Shown piece by piece: positions 6,135 to 7,514 of a stretch of DNA of 7,514 nt. A program made the translations under genes and the position numbers. Source of the DNA: JAVWGW01 sp036655915 (GTDB lineage Bacteria; Actinomycetota; Coriobacteriia; Coriobacteriales; Eggerthellaceae); the NCBI GenBank assembly GCA_036655915.1, contig JAVVPE010000062.1, positions 1-7,514 of the forward strand, read 5' to 3'. The notes under the pieces were generated by a model, which was not told the DNA's origin, did not search any database, and saw nothing but the letters and a program-made list of their open reading frames with translations. Each line of letters starts with the position of its first letter. The first letter of the stretch is position 1.

Positions 6135-7439
6135 ATGCAGCAAGACATGATTGTCATCATCGATTTAGGCAGCGAACACAACACGCTTATCGCCCGCGAC
6201 ATTCGCGCGCTGGGCGTCTACACCGAAATTCATAATTTCGATATCACCGCCGCCGAACTGGCTACACTTGCCAATGTGCGGGGTATCATTTTGAATGGAG
6301 GACCAAACCGCATGGTCGACGGCGTTGCCATCGATGCAGCCGCCGCCATCTACGAAAGCGGCTTGCCCCTGTTTGTGGTCGACCATGAAGCTGCAGTGCC
6401 ACAAAACCTTCCCGACTGGCCCGAAGATGAACCCGCGCGCCATGCAGTGCTGGAGGATTTCGTTTTCAACACCTGCGAGGCACAGCCCAACTGGAACATG
6501 GAAAACTTCATAGCTGACCAGGTGGAACTGCTGCGCAAGCAAATAGGCAACAAGCGCGTACTGCTCGCTCTTTCCGGCGGCGTTGATTCAAGCGTTGTGG
6601 CCGCTCTGCTCATTCGCGCAGTCGGCACCCAGCTTTCCTGCGTGCACGTCAATCACGGCCTTTTGCGCAAAGGCGAAGCGGAACAGGTCTGCAAGGTATT
6701 CGGCGAAGAAATGAACGCCAACCTGGTATACGTCGATGCCATCGATCGTTTCCTGGGCAAACTTGCAGGCGTTTTTGAACCCGAGGAAAAACGTAAAATT
6801 ATCGGCGCCGAATTCATCCGCGTGTTTGAAGAAGAAGCGCGCAAGCTTGAGGGAATCGACTTTTTGGGTCAGGGCACCATTTATCCCGACATCGTCGAAT
6901 CCGGCACGAAAACCGCCAAGGTCGTAAAATCGCACCACAACGTTGGCGGCCTGCCCGACGATATGCAGTTTGAACTGGTCGAACCATTGAAAATGCTGTT
7001 TAAAGATGAAGTGCGTGCGTGCGGGCGCGCCCTGGGGCTGCCCGACGCCATGGTCGAGCGCCAGCCCTTCCCCGGCCCCGGCTTGGGCGTGCGCTGTTTG
7101 GGAGAGATCACCCGCGACCGCCTGGAGTGCGTGCGCGAATCCGACGCCATCGTGCGCGAGGAATTTGAGAAGGCAGGCTTGGCCGGTAAGGTGTGGCAGT
7201 ACTTCACCGTCGTGCCCGATTTCAAATCCGTCGGCGTGCGCGACGCTGCGCGCTGCTTCGAATACCCCGTCATCCTGCGCGCCGTCAACACGGTCGACGC
7301 CATGACTGCCACCATCGAGCGCATCGACTACGACGTGCTCGAAAAGATAACCTACCGCATCACCCACGAAGTCCCCGGAGTAAACCGCGTCGTCTACGAC
7401 CTCACGCCGAAGCCCGTGGGCACGATAGAGTGGGAATAG
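6135..7439 (+). CDS. guaA: GMP synthase with degenerate, shortened glutaminase domain
   Basis: A 434-residue protein; bacterial GuaA is usually about 510-525. It converts XMP to GMP, last step of guanine nucleotide synthesis, in the cytoplasm. Residues 138 to about 315 form the ATP pyrophosphatase domain: P-loop SGGVDS (147-152), GQGTIYPD (245-252), KSHHNVGGLP (265-274). The C-terminal dimerisation domain is complete: PFPGPGLGVR (311-320), then KPVGTIEWE at the end. The N-terminal glutaminase (class I GATase) part is only about 105 residues. It keeps the first strands (LIARDIRALGVYTEIHNF) and the GGPN loop (55-58). Where relatives have the Cys nucleophile after GIPVLGI, this has GLPLFVV followed by Asp83. 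Where they have HPE, it has Trp95-Pro-Glu97. About 80-85 residues between are missing. The ATG at 6135 has AAGGAGA at 6123-6129; earlier starts do not. It probably uses free ammonia or a separate glutaminase (inference). Confidence 0.96.
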   Translation: MQQDMIVIIDLGSEHNTLIARDIRALGVYTEIHNFDITAAELATLANVRGIILNGGPNRMVDGVAIDAAAAIYESGLPLFVVDHEAAVPQNLPDWPEDEPARHAVLEDFVFNTCEAQPNWNMENFIADQVELLRKQIGNKRVLLALSGGVDSSVVAALLIRAVGTQLSCVHVNHGLLRKGEAEQVCKVFGEEMNANLVYVDAIDRFLGKLAGVFEPEEKRKIIGAEFIRVFEEEARKLEGIDFLGQGTIYPDIVESGTKTAKVVKSHHNVGGLPDDMQFELVEPLKMLFKDEVRACGRALGLPDAMVERQPFPGPGLGVRCLGEITRDRLECVRESDAIVREEFEKAGLAGKVWQYFTVVPDFKSVGVRDAARCFEYPVILRAVNTVDAMTATIERIDYDVLEKITYRITHEVPGVNRVVYDLTPKPVGTIEWE

Positions 7440-7458
7440 CCTGGCCTTTTGACTGTCA

Positions 7459-7498
7459 ATCCAGCACGCGACCTGCGTTTCGCAATATCTTGCTGGAT
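7459..7498 (+). repeat. Inverted repeat downstream of guaA, possible terminator-like stem-loop
   Basis: Perfect 8-base arms ATCCAGCA (7459-7466) and TGCTGGAT (7491-7498) flank a 24-base loop that itself contains a small hairpin TGCG-TTT-CGCA (7474-7484). It begins 20 bases after the guaA stop. There is no T-run after the outer arm, so it is not a standard intrinsic terminator. It may still end or protect the guaA transcript, or be a protein-binding site. The remaining bases to 7514 show nothing else. Confidence 0.45.
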
Positions 7499-7514
7499 GT
7501 GGGGTATTCTGTTT

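Noticed and set aside
6360..6460. Frameshift or pseudogene explanation for the short GuaA glutaminase domain
   Set aside because: The frame is continuous, no other frame here restores the missing GATase residues, and the flanking motifs align with only the central segment absent.
6588..7367. - strand open frame of 259 codons opposite guaA
   Set aside because: It is the mirror of the well-conserved GMP synthase catalytic and dimerisation domains.

Overview
The window reads as ordinary bacterial chromosome: moderately GC-rich and densely packed, with one protein-coding gene on the + strand and all the others on the - strand. The TcdA-type dehydratase, the single-gene ABC exporter and the codon usage fit an anaerobic actinobacterium of the Coriobacteriia/Eggerthellales type. 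That assignment comes from protein flavour only and is tentative.

Layout from right to left. At 6135-7439 (+) lies a GMP synthase gene, guaA. Its ATP pyrophosphatase and dimerisation domains are complete, but its glutaminase domain is shrunken and has lost catalytic residues. A 213-base GC-rich divergent spacer separates it from a - strand run. The first - strand gene is a tRNA t6A dehydratase (tcdA, 5202-5921). Ten bases further on starts a fused ABC exporter half-transporter (3365-5191). A small unrecognised reading frame (3123-3404) follows. Next come a WYL-domain transcriptional regulator (2078-3073) with its own likely promoter, an NdpA-like nucleoid-associated protein (941-2002), and a DUF2130 coiled-coil protein with a nuclease-like C-terminal motif (from 928 past the left edge).

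Functionally there are three blocks: purine synthesis (guaA), a tRNA modification/transport pair (tcdA and the ABC exporter), and a regulator/nucleoid protein/nuclease-like trio (WYL, NdpA, DUF2130). The third block is the least understood and could be a DNA-directed accessory module.

The two strongest points for follow-up are the GuaA glutaminase domain (Cys to Asp, His to Trp, and roughly 80-85 residues missing between them, all in one intact frame) and the WYL-NdpA-DUF2130 cassette. No RNA genes, CRISPR arrays or insertion sequences were seen. No stretch longer than 300 bases lacks a gene.
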